DNA of 64,000 nucleotides from positions 200,001-264,000 of the forward strand of contig JAVTVJ010001143.1 of assembly GCA_034509425.1 (NCBI GenBank), read 5' to 3'. Positions 44,201-56,458 of this stretch are shown piece after piece (the stretch's first letter is position 1; each line of letters opens with the position of its first letter). The notes beneath the pieces are model-generated. The model was not told the DNA's origin and ran no database searches. It worked only from the letters and a program-made list of their open reading frames with translations. The DNA comes from Eopsaltria australis (Eukaryota; Chordata; Aves; Passeriformes; Petroicidae). The translations under genes were made by a program, and so were the position numbers.

Positions 44201-46591
44201 TTGTGCTGGTTAATAGATAATGAGCACCACTCTGCTAAACGTGCTCTACATCTGCTCCTTGCTGCTTTTCAGGTACCTGAAGCTCTCACCAAAGCATCCA
44301 GAATCCAACACTGCTGGAATGGACATATTTGCCAAATTTTCTGCATTTATCAAGAACTCCAGACCAGAAGCTAATGAAGGTGGGTCACTGGGGGGACAGT
44401 GCACTCCTGCTTTCACTGCCTTGTGTTTCTCAGAGCAGCTCTGGGGGAAGTGGCTCCCTGACAGATTGAGCTGCATGTTCATGGACACCTGAGGGAGTCT
44501 CATGAATTAAATCTTGCTCAAAGTTAACATCAAAGATTTGCACACTTTGAAGAACTTCAGAATTTCAGGAGGGTGGGCATGATTTGTGCCATTGGATCTT
44601 CTCTGTGCAGCAGCCACTCAAAACTCTTGAATGAAGAACAAATATTTTAACATCCAGAAGTAAATTTCAGGCAGAGTTTGTGTCGTGTCCCAGTGGATGA
44701 ATTTCTGTGCATCTGCTGCACTTATTTCACCTCTCCAGGACTGAGAGCTCCCATTCAGAGTTCTGAGCTAAGCTTAGTTTGTGTCACTTAAAAGGATTAA
44801 AACCTTTCTGTGGAGGGAAAACAGGAGATTTAACTTGAGAGATCAAAGAATTCAGTCTGACCTTTGAGTAGTTCAGTACAAATCAATTTTGTCCTCAAAG
44901 TACTTGGAGGGAAAACCAAACTCAAGGAATCAGGATTCCTTTCTGCTGCATTTCAAAGGGAGAGATGCAAAATATTTGTAAACAGTTGGGCAATAAATGG
45001 GGATTTTATGGGATGTGCTGCCCTCTGCTGCTGCATTCCATATCCTGCTGTATTCCAGCACCTTTCTGTGCTTGGTCAGGGCTGTTTGCTGAGCATGTGA
45101 CATTAAACAGATTATGTTTAAATGTATATAAACCCCAGCATAGCTTAATTCTAATCAGTTTAAGCCAGTTAGGCACAGTCTTAAGAAACTGGCATAAGCC
45201 ACTTTTTAAACCAAAAATAAACCCTTGTGGGCAGTCTTACAGTATTTTAAATTAGTGCAAACTCCTGTATTAGCCAGCTTTTAAATAAACTGCATTTGTG
45301 GGATATTTAGAGAGATTCTGGTCCAGTTTCAGTGTTCTGGTGAGCACAGAGGCAGCTCCAGCACAAAAACCGACCAAGGGCTACAAACCCTTCAGTGTTT
45401 CTGGGTACCATGGGGATGTGGGGTTTGTATTTCAGATCTGGTACCAGTCTCAGTTTCTAATTTGTGTTGAAATCATCCCTTCCTGTGCAGCCTTAGAACG
45501 TGGCCTCTTGAAAACCCTGCAGAAGCTGGATGAGTACCTGAACTCCCCTCTCCCTGACGAGATCGATGAGAACAGCCTGGAGGATGTCACCGTCTCCACC
45601 CGAAAGTTCCTGGATGGCAACGAGATGACCTTGGCTGACTGCAACCTGCTGCCCAAGCTGCACATTGTCAAGGTAAAACCTGAGGGGTTTCAAGTGGAAA
45701 TGCAGGACAAAATATTTCTTGTTTGTGACATTCCTGAGCCCAGCTGATTTCAGCTGTCTGGAAGCTTCACTGCCCTGTTAACACCTGAAATTGTGCAAGG
45801 TTTGAGTCACTCACAAGGGCCCTGAGCTGTTCAGTGCAGGTGTGAAGCTGTGGGCAGCAGAGGGTTTGAATGGCAGGAGCCAAACCCATTTCCCTGCTCT
45901 GACCTCGTGGTCACAGGGAGCTGCAGAGCTCACAAAGAGGAGGAAGGTGAAGATCAGGTGAGCAGGGAATGGCTGAAGTGGTGTCTGTTCACTTCTGCAG
46001 AGTAAACTGCTCCAGAACAAAGTGAACGACAGAGTGGGAAATAAAGGGGATGTATAAAATAAAACCAAGCTGGAATCCTGGAGGAGGCAGCCTGGGATAA
46101 CCACAGGAGTGCAGATGTGCCCACATCAGTGTGGTTTGGTTCCTCTCCCTGCCTGCAGTGATCTGTCAGCTCTGTACTGCAGATGGAGCCACAGGCTCAG
46201 TTTCTGCCTGGCTGCAGGAGAGTTTCCCTGGCTGAGGAAATCCCAAAGGCAGCGAGGCAGGAGCAGCCCTGAGGAACAGCCAGGCCAGGAGCATCCCTCA
46301 GCAACAGCTTCTGGAAACTTCAGGAGCCATTCCAAGTGTCCAAGGTGGAAGGATAACTTCACAAGAGACTGAGAAAAGCGTTTGAAGTTAAGGATGTGAA
46401 TTCATACTGTAATTCTTTCATTCCAGGTGGTGGCCAAAAAATACCGCAACTTCGAGATTCCCAAGGAGATGACAGGGATCTGGAGATACCTGACAAATGC
46501 CTACAGCAGGGATGAGTTCACCAACACCTGTCCTGGAGACAAGGAGATTGAAATAGCTTACAGTGATGTAGCCAAGAGACTCACCAAGTAA
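23204..46591 (+). CDS. CLIC4: CLIC4, complete coding sequence, six exons
   Basis: Chloride intracellular channel protein 4 has a glutathione-S-transferase-like fold. It occurs soluble in cytosol and nucleus and associated with membranes and the actin cortex, with roles in tubulogenesis, trafficking and stress or TGF-beta signalling. Exons: 23204-23275, 38691-38800, 43348-43473, 44273-44379, 45491-45672, 46427-46591; total 762 bp, 253 residues plus TAA, the length of mammalian CLIC4. Cys35 sits in the glutaredoxin-like CPFS motif (residues 35-38), followed by the putative membrane segment (about 37-57). The helical C-terminal domain includes an acidic PDEIDE loop (160-165), and the KVVAKKYR nuclear-localisation segment (199-206) spans the last intron. 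Position 100 is Ala where I recall Cys in mammals. All splice sites are GT-AG and phases join. Confidence 0.98.
24013..24081. promoter_or_regulatory. CLIC4: Candidate intronic element: palindrome, GATA, ATF/CEBP site
   Basis: CTTATCT, then an exact 18-bp palindrome AGATACCATATGGTATCT (24025-24042) carrying a CATATG E-box flanked by GATA cores, and TGATGCAAT (24073-24081), which fits the composite CEBP-ATF response element. It lies about 0.8 kb into intron 1. Motif evidence only. Confidence 0.35.
28820..28833 (+). repeat. Poly(A) run
   Basis: Fourteen A residues in CLIC4 intron 1. Confidence 0.85.
34841..34865 (+). repeat. (TTA)n microsatellite
   Basis: About eight uninterrupted TTA units in CLIC4 intron 1; likely length-polymorphic. 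Confidence 0.95.
38691..38800 (+). CDS. CLIC4: CLIC4 exon 2 (CPFS motif and membrane segment)
   Basis: Encodes [20 protein letters not shown] then [16 protein letters not shown] and two bases of Arg61. Contains Cys35 of the redox site and the single putative transmembrane helix. Acceptor CTGCAG, donor GTAAGA; 110 bp. Confidence 0.98.
38801..43347 (+). other. CLIC4: CLIC4 intron 2
   Basis: 4.5 kb, AT-rich, with normal splice sites. No mobile element, RNA gene or extra exon recognised. Confidence 0.85.
43348..43473 (+). CDS. CLIC4: CLIC4 exon 3
   Basis: Encodes [40 protein letters not shown] and P, closing the thioredoxin-like domain (residues 62-102). Ala100 occupies the position I recall as Cys100 in mammals. 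Acceptor CCCCAG, donor CAA|GTAAGT; 126 bp. Confidence 0.98.
43474..44272 (+). other. CLIC4: CLIC4 intron 3
   Basis: 0.8 kb, nothing notable beyond splice sites. Confidence 0.85.
44273..44379 (+). CDS. CLIC4: CLIC4 exon 4
   Basis: Encodes [20 protein letters not shown] then [15 protein letters not shown], the link into the all-helical C-terminal domain (residues 104-138). Acceptor TTTTCAG, donor GAAG|GTGGGT; 107 bp. Confidence 0.98.
44380..45490 (+). other. CLIC4: CLIC4 intron 4
   Basis: 1.1 kb with no recognised element. Confidence 0.85.
45491..45672 (+). CDS. CLIC4: CLIC4 exon 5
   Basis: Encodes [40 protein letters not shown] and [20 protein letters not shown] plus K199. Includes Cys189 and the acidic surface loop. 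Acceptor TGTGCAG, donor AAG|GTAAAA; 182 bp. Confidence 0.98.
45673..46426 (+). other. CLIC4: CLIC4 intron 5
   Basis: 0.75 kb, moderately GC-rich, no recognised element. Confidence 0.85.
46427..46591 (+). CDS. CLIC4: CLIC4 exon 6 and stop codon
   Basis: 54 codons plus [43 protein letters not shown] and [14 protein letters not shown]. Completes the nuclear-localisation segment at its start and carries Cys234. Acceptor TTCCAG. Confidence 0.98.
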   Translation: MVAKKYRNFEIPKEMTGIWRYLTNAYSRDEFTNTCPGDKEIEIAYSDVAKRLTK

Positions 46592-47942
46592 TCAGCACTT
46601 GCAAAGGATGACTCCTGCATACCCCTAACAATGCTTCTAACAGACTGCTCTTTTCATATCAAATAGCAATTGTTTTTTGCATGAACTCGCAGTTACTCCA
46701 AGTCACGGTGGATAGACCAGGTACAGTAATTACCTAAAGTTTGCAGACTTTAATTACAGGCTTGTTTTTTTCCTGACCTCCTCTCACAGCCTTTGAATAT
46801 GATCGATGCAGTCGCGTTCCCGTTGCACTGGGGTGACTCTGGATTCTTCAGTGTGAAGGGTTGGCTTGCCCTGGCTGCTTTTCTCTGTAAACATTTGGTC
46901 CATGATTTGTCCAGGAATTGGTTTAGGATCCTGTCTCACTGTATGGTACAAGGAATATTTATGTATTTTGGGATTTATTGCTTTTCCAGAAGATCTGTAC
47001 ACACCTGTGACACATTGAACTGTACCTGCTTGTCTATCCTATTTACATAGAGAAGGGAACTTAGTATCCAAAAGAGCCATTTGCAAAATATTTGGCAATG
47101 TTTTGTTGGTTTGTTTTGTTATATTTTTTTTGAAATCTCTTGGATTTGAAGTCACGGGAATGGTTGAGAATGGACTCAATGTGAACCTTGGATTTGAATG
47201 ACCTCAGCATCAGGGAAATTTGAATCCAGGCTTGAGAGCTGGGGCAGGAAGCTCAAAGCTCAGAGTTGATGTTTATTGTGTCTTCAAGAGCTTGAGGAGA
47301 TTTAAACACCTGCATTGTCTGAATTTTGAGCTGCAGCAAACAAATAATTGTCAGGATTTACCATCAGGAAACAGCAGAGTTGGAAGCTGCCCCGTGTTCA
47401 CCTTAAGAATTGCAAGTGGCTTTCTTTTTGGTAGTTAAGAGCCTTTGTTTTGTATAGATCTTTTTGGTGATTTTTACTTAAAATTCTGTTCTGTCATAGC
47501 CCAAGTCCATGAAAACTGTAGTGTCCTAACTCTGGGTGGGGAATAGCAGTGCAATGATTAGTGATGCAAAATGGACTGAGAGCCATGAAATGGGAACTTT
47601 TTCATGCCCTTTCTTCCCTGAAGAAAGCTAAAGTGACCTTTAAAGAGAACATTTGCCTTAAAATGATAGTTTGTTTGGGGTTTTTTTAATTTCCTGAAAG
47701 GAAATCTGGGAATTTTGTAAAGCAATGCTGGTGGAATCCAGTCCTTTGCATGGAATTTATCCCAGTTGTTTCTGTGCACCTGGACTGCAGTTTTGCATAC
47801 TCATAATCATTGCACTCCTATACTTAAATCTTTATACAGCAACACTGAGGAATAGCACTACAATTTTTTTAAAAGCAATTTTCAAATGTTTCTAAACCAG
47901 GGAATAGTTTTCTTGTTTAAAATTAATGGTTTTGATGCACGA

Positions 47943-47948
47943 AATAAA
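47943..47948 (+). terminator. CLIC4: Candidate proximal CLIC4 poly(A) signal
   Basis: AATAAA 1.35 kb after the stop codon. Could produce a short isoform; use is not shown. Confidence 0.4.
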
Positions 47949-48144
47949 CTGCTAGGTTATTTTTAAAAGACCATCATAAACAACTCCAAAGAATGCTAGA
48001 CTTATATGCCTATTTTTTTGTAAAGATACTTTTATATTTAACTGATTTTAGAAGCTGGAAAGTGCTATTCCTGCTAGGTTGTTCTTGGAATATTTAACAT
48101 TCTGCAATAACGTGGAAATGCTCACATAAACACTTTTATACACT

Positions 48145-48147
<3 letters not shown>

Positions 48148-48177
<30 letters not shown>
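48148..48177 (+). repeat. Poly(T) tract, 30 bases
   Basis: Uninterrupted T30 within the presumed CLIC4 3' UTR. Possibly the tail of an old minus-strand retroposed sequence, though no body was recognised beside it. Confidence 0.95.
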
Positions 48178-48178
<1 letters not shown>

Positions 48179-48538
48179 GTAAGCACTGGCTTTCTGAAAA
48201 CCAGCCTGACTTTTCTAAGCCTCCTGCTTTTGCTACTTTATGTACCCATGGAGTTAGCTGGACATAGAACAGGTAGGGACCCAGATCCATATTTGTACAC
48301 CTGGCTTGTGGTGCCTTGCCTTGCCTTCCTAGAGCTAGAATTCCAATGTAAAGGCACTTAGCAATCCTGTCACATCCTCTTTCAAAGGCAACTCTCTTAG
48401 ATCCACTCAATCCCTGTTCTGATTTGGTACAGGAATGTTTAGGCACAGAGGGAGAATCCTGGGGAGTGACCTGGTTAGGAAATCCTTCACTGTAGCCCTT
48501 GAATGATTCCTGTATTCTAATGTCACCTTCCCCTCCTG

Positions 48539-48544
48539 AATAAA
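48539..48544 (+). terminator. CLIC4: Candidate internal CLIC4 poly(A) signal
   Basis: AATAAA about 1.95 kb after the stop codon. Weak evidence for use. Confidence 0.35.
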
Positions 48545-48913
48545 GTTCCTCAGCCATAAGAATCCTCTGTAGGGCTTCAGCCTCTGCTACAACGTGACAT
48601 CTAGGAAAAGGAATGACTTTTTATTTAGATAACAGCATTTCTAATGACACATAGGGTGGAAAAAAAACCCCAACCCCCCTTGTTTTGGTGCTCTTGGCCA
48701 TCGTAGAGATCACAGAACTGTAGGAAGCACGTGATTGTGGGCATATCTTTGTTAAGTTCTTAGCTCTGTTTTCAAAAGTAGATCAGGATGGCCCTTGGAA
48801 GTTGTGTGGATGGGATTGGAGGAGCCAGGCCATGCTCCTTTCCCAGGGAATCATCCCTGGAGTGCAGAGGGCAGAGCACCCACAGCCAGGAGCTCTGGGG
48901 TGCTGCAAACAAA

Positions 48914-48924
48914 CCCCCCCCCCC
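48914..48924 (+). repeat. Poly(C) run
   Basis: Eleven C residues in the presumed CLIC4 3' UTR. Confidence 0.85.
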
Positions 48925-49700
48925 TCCTTAAACACCAACTCCAGCTTCTTCTGGAGATAATCCATCCCCTCTGCTGCTCAGGCAGCCTCCAAACCATTCT
49001 CCTTCTCCCTCAGTGTTTTAATTGTGTCTGAGAGCTTGTAAACAGAGTTCAAGCTCTGTCTGTGACCAGTGGATTCCTTATCTGGGCGCAGCGGAGCCTT
49101 TCCCTCAGAGGTGGAATTCCAAGGAGCACCAGCTTGGCCCTGGTGTCTTCCAGGCTTCCTGCTGCAGTTTTGTTGTGGCAGGAGCTGCCCAGCCCCTCCT
49201 GGCTCGGGAGGCAGCAGGAATCTGGTGGAGAGGAGCAGCTCCCAGCTCCGTAGGTGATCCCTGCAGAGCAGCGGGGAAAGGCAGCGTCTGGTGTGGGCAG
49301 AGCACTTTCATCTGGCCCCAATCACCAGCTCCACACTAATTAAAAAAGCCCTTTCATAACTATGTAAATTCTTGACTTCTGTCAACTTGTTTACAATCTG
49401 ATCTTTAAATGCATTTTTAATTTCATCAAACAGCAATTAATCTACCCCCTGTTTAAATTTAAAATGCTGCTTCTAGCCCCTTCTCCAATTTAAAAACAGC
49501 AGTTACCCTTTCAAGTAGGCATTCCACTTTGCAAGTTGGTTGCATGTATTAGCATGCTGAATAACTTACTTTATTCTCAAGCTGAAATATGCTTAAATTC
49601 GCATTAAAACAGGTGACTTGTGTATTTCCTGAGCACAAAGGGAAAATCCATCACCTGCACCCTGTTTTTGTGTGGGAGAACAGATTATCCTAGGTGCATC

Positions 49701-49724
49701 ATTATTATTATTATTACTATTATT
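49701..49724 (+). repeat. (ATT)n microsatellite
   Basis: ATT units with one interruption (ACT), followed by a T-run; in the presumed CLIC4 3' UTR. Confidence 0.9.
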
Positions 49725-50424
49725 TTTTCTCCTCTTAACAAAGCTTTCCTTCTTGAAGAGATCCCTGCTGTGGAAAGGCTGCATGTGGGACCTGTGGGAC
49801 AATTCCATCCCTCCACAGCTTCCCTGTCCATCTCTTCCCTGGGTGTCCCACACGGGCAGTCCCAGCTTTAGCTTTGCATTTTCCCATAAATTCGGTGTTT
49901 TCTCTGCACTGGGCATGCCCAAACTGATCGAGGGCTGCGTGCAGCTCCCTGATAAGAACTGAGATGTAATCAAATTTTTATGCTAAAGCAGCAAATTAGC
50001 ATTTGGTATCAAAGGAGCACAGACAGGAATAAATGGGAGCTGCTGGAGCCAAACCCACCGATGCCTATCTGGGTGCAGAACAAAAAGTGGTGAAGTGCAG
50101 CCAACTCTGCTGCTCTCCCTTTGCCACTCAGAACCACCTGAACACATCCAGGGAATATTTTTCAGGAGAAGGCTGTAACCCAAGTGAGAAATGCTCCATC
50201 TGCCTCAGAACCTGTGCCACCAACTCTCGGATTTTGGTTTTTTGTTTTGGTGGGAGCAGGATTTAGGGGATGGAGACTCCCGAGACAGGAGGACATCAAG
50301 GATTGGAGCGTGGTTTGCAGAAATACTTGAAGAGTTGATACAATTTGTTGTAGTTTGCTTTTGTCTTTCACTTTCTGGAACATCTTTTACAGATATACCA
50401 GTATACTGCTGGCAGCTATTGTTA

Positions 50425-50430
50425 AATAAA
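50425..50430 (+). terminator. CLIC4: Probable distal CLIC4 poly(A) signal
   Basis: AATAAA within GTTAAATAAAATTATATTTT, followed by T-rich then GT-containing sequence (ATTTCATGTGTAA). Its distance from the stop (3.8 kb) fits a full-length CLIC4 transcript. Confidence 0.6.
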
Positions 50431-53400
50431 ATTATATTTTCACTACCAAGCAGATCTTTCTCTTATTTCTGAAGATTTCATGTGTAACCCAGGACTGCAG
50501 GGTGATGGGATGAGCTACACAACACAACTTATTAGTAATTGTATTCTTCATTTTTGGCATTCAGGTTTAGGGTTTTTTCAGTGGTGATGTGATTTAAGGC
50601 AGAATTGGTGTTCTTTCTGACATTTTAACCAGCTGTGGTGCCCCTGAAAGGTTAGAGCTTTCTTAAAATCAAGAACAACTTGAGAAATAATGACTTCCCA
50701 CAATTGCTTTAGGAGAAGTGAGATTTTTTGCAGATTTTAAGTGGAAAGTTAAGAACAAATCTTGGTGGCCTGTTTTTCTGGGGAATACAGATTTTCAGAG
50801 ATGTGAGATTTGATTAAAAAGACACCAAAAAAATATCTCAAGTTTGGTCCAACTTTATCCCCTGAGTGGCCATTTCAGGAGTTGAGATTGAATTGATGCC
50901 ATTACAGAATTCCAGGATTTGAGGGCTCTTGTTCTGGGTTTCAGATGGGTTTCTTTACTGTCTTTTTGCTTTTGCAGCAGCTCAGGCAGTACCAGAGAGT
51001 TTTAACCTGGGTTAGGGTTTTTTCAGGACTGCCAGAAGCTGAGACTGAGCAAACTGGGGTCGTGATGGCAACGTTAAAAGTGATCACAGCCAGGGAGGTG
51101 AATGAGTGAGGAGGTAATTTCTGAAAAGTCCTAATTTCAGGTGACACCCAGAGCCTGGGAGAGGTGAGCAGTGGAGGGGAGCTCCCTTCTCCCCTCAGAG
51201 CCTGGCTAAATTTGGGATGAGCTCTCTGAGCTGGTGCTGGATGCTTTCCAGAGCTGGGAAAAGAGAACTCATGATTCTTTGAGTCAAGAGAAGAACTGCT
51301 GTGTTCTTACCACTGGACAGGGAGATGAAAACAGTTGCTAAACAAAGATCAAACATGTGAACTTTATAAATAAACAAACAAAATTGATGCTGAGGGACGT
51401 CTCAGCTCCTCTGCCTACGGCAAAGGGCTTGGCAGGACCTAGGGAATGACTTTGTCAGTTTGCACACGGAGTTCTTATTTTAAAGAGGCTGATTAAAGTG
51501 ATACTGCTGCTCTTAATGAGTCTGAAGGCAGAGCTGGGGAAAACATCCCTGTCCATGCTGGGGAATGTGGGGGAGAGGAGAAATCATTTACAGGGCTGAG
51601 CTCTGGGTGCAGAGCAGGGCTCTAAATGATCCTGAGTGATTAAAAACACTGATGGGAGCAGTCAGACACTGAGGGCAGCAGGGCTGAGAGGCTGCCAGGA
51701 GGGGAGCTGGGGCAAGGCTCAGCAGCAGGGGCTGCTTTGATCTGCTGTGCAATGCCAGCCCCTGGGCCAGGCCTGCCCACAGGGGATGGGACCTGGGCCA
51801 CAGGATGGGATTGCTCAGGATTTTATAGAAAATTGGTGCTTGGAGCGGGAGCAGAAGCAGAAGCAGGCAGATGTTGTTTGTAGTTTTGTTCCTTCTGTCC
51901 ATTTTGCAGAGGGGCAGGAACTGATGGGCTCAGTCCTGCCCAGCGTGGGGGACTGGGCAGTGCTGCCTCCCCATTCCCACCACAGGACCCTCCATCCTCC
52001 ACAGCTTCTGTTCCTCCCTTGCTTCCATGGCTTTGCTGCTGCCTCTGTCCAGATGTTTTGGATGCAGAGCAGCCCCAGCTCCTGCAGGGAGCCCAGCAGC
52101 TTCTCCCAGCTGCTCTGTGCACGTCCTGCTGTGTGCACACAGCTCTCCCAGGGGAGCTCCAGCTCCTGCACGCTCCTGCTGTTGTGTGGGATGCCAGGAA
52201 GAAGATGAAGACCCCCCCAGTTGCCTTCCTGAGCCATTTCCTGCCTGAGGCTTTGAGCTGCTTTAGAGGCTTTGCTGCCTGTAAACCCAGAGCAGAAGAG
52301 CTGGGCCCTGTGAACAGCCACGTGGAGCTCCTGCTCGGTTGTTAGAGGTTGTTTTTGGGGTGAAGTTCTTGTCGGGAAGAGCCTAATGAGGAATGGGATG
52401 ACCTGGGTGCCTGGAGTTGACTTTAGAGGCCATGAGTTCATTTCTTGCCTGTGTCAGGCAGGCTGTTCCCATTTGTAGTGAAAATGTAGGGTAATTAAAT
52501 TGTAGGGTGAACTATTCCCCTTTCCTTGATTGGTGGTTTGTTGGGGGTTTTTTTAATTTCAAAAACTCAAAGTAATCATTTCCTTTGGAAGATTTTGGTG
52601 GTATTTCCCATCTGTGGCTACCACCAAGGAAACTGAAAGTGCCATGGACAATCATCCCCCTCTGAGAGCTGAGAGGGGACCCTCTGGAGGGCAGAGCTTG
52701 GCTGCTGAACCTGCCCTGGCCCAAACCCTCACGTGTGGCTCCAGGTGAGTCCCAGCACCTCCTGTCAGGTGTGCTGGGATGAAGAGGGGAGCTGAGGTCG
52801 CTGCCCTGGAGGCTGCTTGAGGACAAGGACGGGTGCCCTGAGGAGACTGGCTTTTATTAGCAGTGCTGCTCGCAGTGGCTGCAGCTCCTCTGGCTGCTGG
52901 GAGTGAGGCTCCATCGGGGTCACGGAGCTGTGGGAGCTCAGCCCCACTCTGTGCCTTGGAGCTGGGTTTTTCCACCCAGCCTGGGTGGGTTGGTCTGGAT
53001 CCCTGGGCTGCTGCTGGGGAGGTCTTTGGAGCACAGCTGGACAATGGAGCCTGGGCTGTTCTTTCTGTCGCTCAGCTTCGGCTGCTGCTTGGCTGCCAGG
53101 TGGCATCACCTGTGCCCAGGGTGCCCCGTGCAAAGAAAGAGGGCAGGAAAATGCTGGGAGCTTTTACAGCTCCTGCTTGTGGGGATTTAAGGTGTGGGCA
53201 GGCATGTGCTGCTTCAGCTACTTCAGAGTTTTAATTTCCTCAGGCAACAGCTCTTGTAGGGACTGGGAGTTCCTGCAGTCTGTGTTTGGTTGTTTTTGAA
53301 GGCAGTGGTTGGCTCTTCATCTTGTGCTGCACCCACTCACCCAGGAATCAGATCCACAACAGCACAGGAACGTTCACTGCAGGCTTGGTGGGTTTGAAGT

Positions 53401-56400
53401 GTTCAGGCTGAGATTTCTTCACGGGGCTTTAATTTCCCAGCTTTTTGTGGCCCTGAAGCCAGCACCCAAGGAAGAGCGAAATAATTCTGCTCTGACCTTT
53501 GAGTGAATTCTTCTCTGTGAGGTTCCTTGGGGAGGGAAATTTTGCACACTTGCAGGCAGCTCACAGGATGGAGATTGTCCCTGGGTCCCTCCAGGCACCA
53601 GAGTTTGACAGCCCAGCTCAAGGACTCTGAGATGCTTTTGTCCCTGTGGGCACTGGAAGATGCACATGAGCAAAGCTTCTCACGGCGTGACTTGCCCGAG
53701 GGGGTCGTGATCCAGAGGGATCAGTGGCCAAAACCCCTTCTCAGGCTCCTTCTGGCCTTCCCCTCCAGCCCAGGCTTCCCTGATGGGCAAAACTTGCCCA
53801 TCTTTCCCATGGAACCTCTGGGTTTGTCGTGGCTGCTGCCCTGCCTGAGCCAGCTGGTGTTTCATTGTCTGGGGGTGCAGGGCTCGGGGCAGGCCGGGGT
53901 CAGGAGGAAGCTTGGGGGTGATGAGAAACCTGCTGGGGGCTTCTGAGGGCAGCTCCCGCTCCAGAGCTGAGCTGCAGGTGCTTCACTCTGGCTCCAGATG
54001 GTTTTTAAGGCTGAGCTTGAGGAGGGAGAGGCTGCTGGAAGTGCTGGAAGAGAAGGATCGCGGGTATCCTAACGCGACTCGGTGTCTCGGGAGCCTTTGA
54101 AGTGCTCTCCTGCCATCCCTCCTGCAGCAGCACCTTTCATCCCTCGCCAGCGCTTCCCCAGCTGGAGCCATGAAAGGGAAACTACAGAAGCCATAAATCC
54201 TGGCTGCTAACATCTCCAGTGGGGAGATTTCACAACGAGCCCGAGCTGCCGCAGAAGATAAGAGAGGGCCTGGAATCCCAGGCAAGTCAGGGCTGGTTCC
54301 CGGGAAGAGCTGAGCTCCACGGCGTCGTTGGGGGTCCCTCCAGCTTCCCTGGGTGCAGGAGCTGCTCTGGGTGCCCTGGGGTGAGTCCCCAGCCTGGGGC
54401 AGAGCTCCCCAGCCCTGACCCCAGGGCAAAGCTGCGTTTGGGGTGGAACAGCCCCTCTGCATGGTCCTGCCGTGGTTATGCTGCTCCCAAGGGTTGATCT
54501 TATCGTGCCTGTGGGAGCTGGGCTGACAAACCCCTGTTCCAGCAGAACCCCTTGTGCAGAAAGGGAATCCAGGAGTCCTGACCCCCCAGGAGTCCTGAGC
54601 CCCCAGGATCCCTGCTCTGGCCACGCTGTCTGCCTGCAACAGGGGATGAAAAGCGAGGGATCTTTGTATCTTCACGCTCAGAGAGCAGCCGGAAGGCTCC
54701 CGGCTTTATCAGGAGTGTTGGTTCAACAGAGGGGAAAAACAGCCTGAGCTGCCAGACAGCAAAGGGGAGCAATTCCTGGGAATGTCTCCTGGAGAGAATG
54801 GGAACGTTGTTAGTGGGCAAACTGGAATCAGTGCTGGACTCCTAATTTTATTTACAGCCTTGCTGTGATGCTGATCTGTGCCCAGCCCGGGCTGCGTTTC
54901 TGTACAAAGTTCACATCACAGTAAACACTCGGCTCTGCAGGATGTGCCTGCACATCAAACTGTGCCAGGAGCTTCCTCAGCTTCCCATGGGAGCCTTTTC
55001 CTCGTGCCCTCACAGCACCAGCCCAGCAAATCCCCGTGTAAACTCAGCCAGGAGGGATGGGTCAATGGGGCTCCAAGTCCAGTGACCCACACAAGGGTGG
55101 CACAACAGCCCCAGAAGGTCCTGAGGCTCCATCTCAGGGCTCTGCTTTCCCATTGGCATCACTTTTTCCCACATTAGGAGAGGGAATTCCTACTCCTGTG
55201 ATGGGACACGGGGCAGGAATTCCCGGCCCCCACAGGTGTCCCCAGCTTTGGTGACACCGGGACAGTCCGGTGGCCCCGTTTCTGCCGGCAGGCTCTGCCG
55301 ATGTTTCCAGGCGCTGCCGGTGCCGCGGAGCCGCCGGGGCTGTGATGATCCCGGCGGCCTGCGGAGGTCAGCCTTGGCTCGGGGAATCTCCCGGCGGCTC
55401 CTCCGAGGCTGCGCCTTCCACCCAGCCGAGCTTTGCTGCCTCTCCTGCAGCATCCTCCGGGCTTTTCTCACTGATCCGGAGGGGAGAACGCAGCGAAGTT
55501 TGGGCTCGGCTTGGAGAAATGTTTGTCCCCCCATCCCAGGGTCTGCCACATCTGCAACGTGCTGAGCTGTGCTGAGGATGCAGAGGTGACCACAGATGGA
55601 CACTGGGACTCCTGGTGCTTTTCTTGTGGATGGTTTTTTTGGGGGGTTCCCTGGATCCCTTTGGGTGTTATCAGAGCAATAATTCTCCCCACTTCCCACT
55701 TGATCAAGCCAGGAGAGCTAAAACACCGTGGAGACTTTTGGTGGCCCAGCAGCTGCTGCCAGGCTCTGCTCTGCTGTCCCCACTGGAGCCAGGAACGTGG
55801 AGAAGGTGGATCCCTGCTTTAGAGGAGCTCCTGCTCTCTGCCATTCCCAGCTTGCTCTGGATGCCACAGAGAGTGTTATTAAGCAGATGAAAGGCCAAGG
55901 AACGGGTTTGCTGTACTTGTGCTTGCCCAGGGCTGAGCTTTCTGCCCCTCCCCAGGTTTTTGGTGCATCCATCCTGCATCAAAGTCACTGCAGGGAGCTC
56001 CAAGGAGGGTCTGTGATGGAGCAAAACCAGAGAGTGTTTTGGTGCCTGAATGGTGGCCGGGCTGACCGAGGGACAATTTCATTTTTGCTTCCTGCAGCTT
56101 GTTCTACCCAAAACAGGGGCAGAGCCTCCTCCACCTGCCCTGCTCCTTGCTGACCTGTGCATTCCTCCTTCCACGTGTTCCAGAGAGGAACGGCCCCAGC
56201 TGGAGCCAGGGCAAGGTGTGACATTCCCTGCTCTGGACTGCGGGGTCTGGGGCTCGCCCTGGTCAGAATGTGAGGGGAAACTCTTGGAGCTGGGCTGCTC
56301 CTGGTCAGGGCACACAGGGAAAGGAGCCCCTGGCAGCAGGGATGGCTCTGCCCAGCACCCACAGCTGCTCTCCAGCTTTTACTCTGGAGAACAGAGGGGG

Positions 56401-56406
56401 CAGGGG

Positions 56407-56458
56407 AGGCTGATTTCAAGGAGAGGCTGATTTCAAGGAGAGGCTGATTTCAAGGAGC
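56407..56458 (+). repeat. 17-bp tandem repeat, 3 copies
   Basis: Unit AGGCTGATTTCAAGGAG repeated three times without mismatch. Confidence 0.93.

Larger units (their letters stand above)
46592..50445 (+). other. CLIC4: CLIC4 3' UTR (probable full extent)
   Basis: AT-rich sequence following the stop codon with AATAAA at 47943, 48539 and 50425. Mammalian CLIC4 mRNA has a 3' UTR of more than 3 kb as I recall, so the distal signal at 50425 gives the expected length. Contains T30 at 48148-48177, C11 at 48914-48924 and an ATT microsatellite at 49701. The distal end is inferred. Confidence 0.65.
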
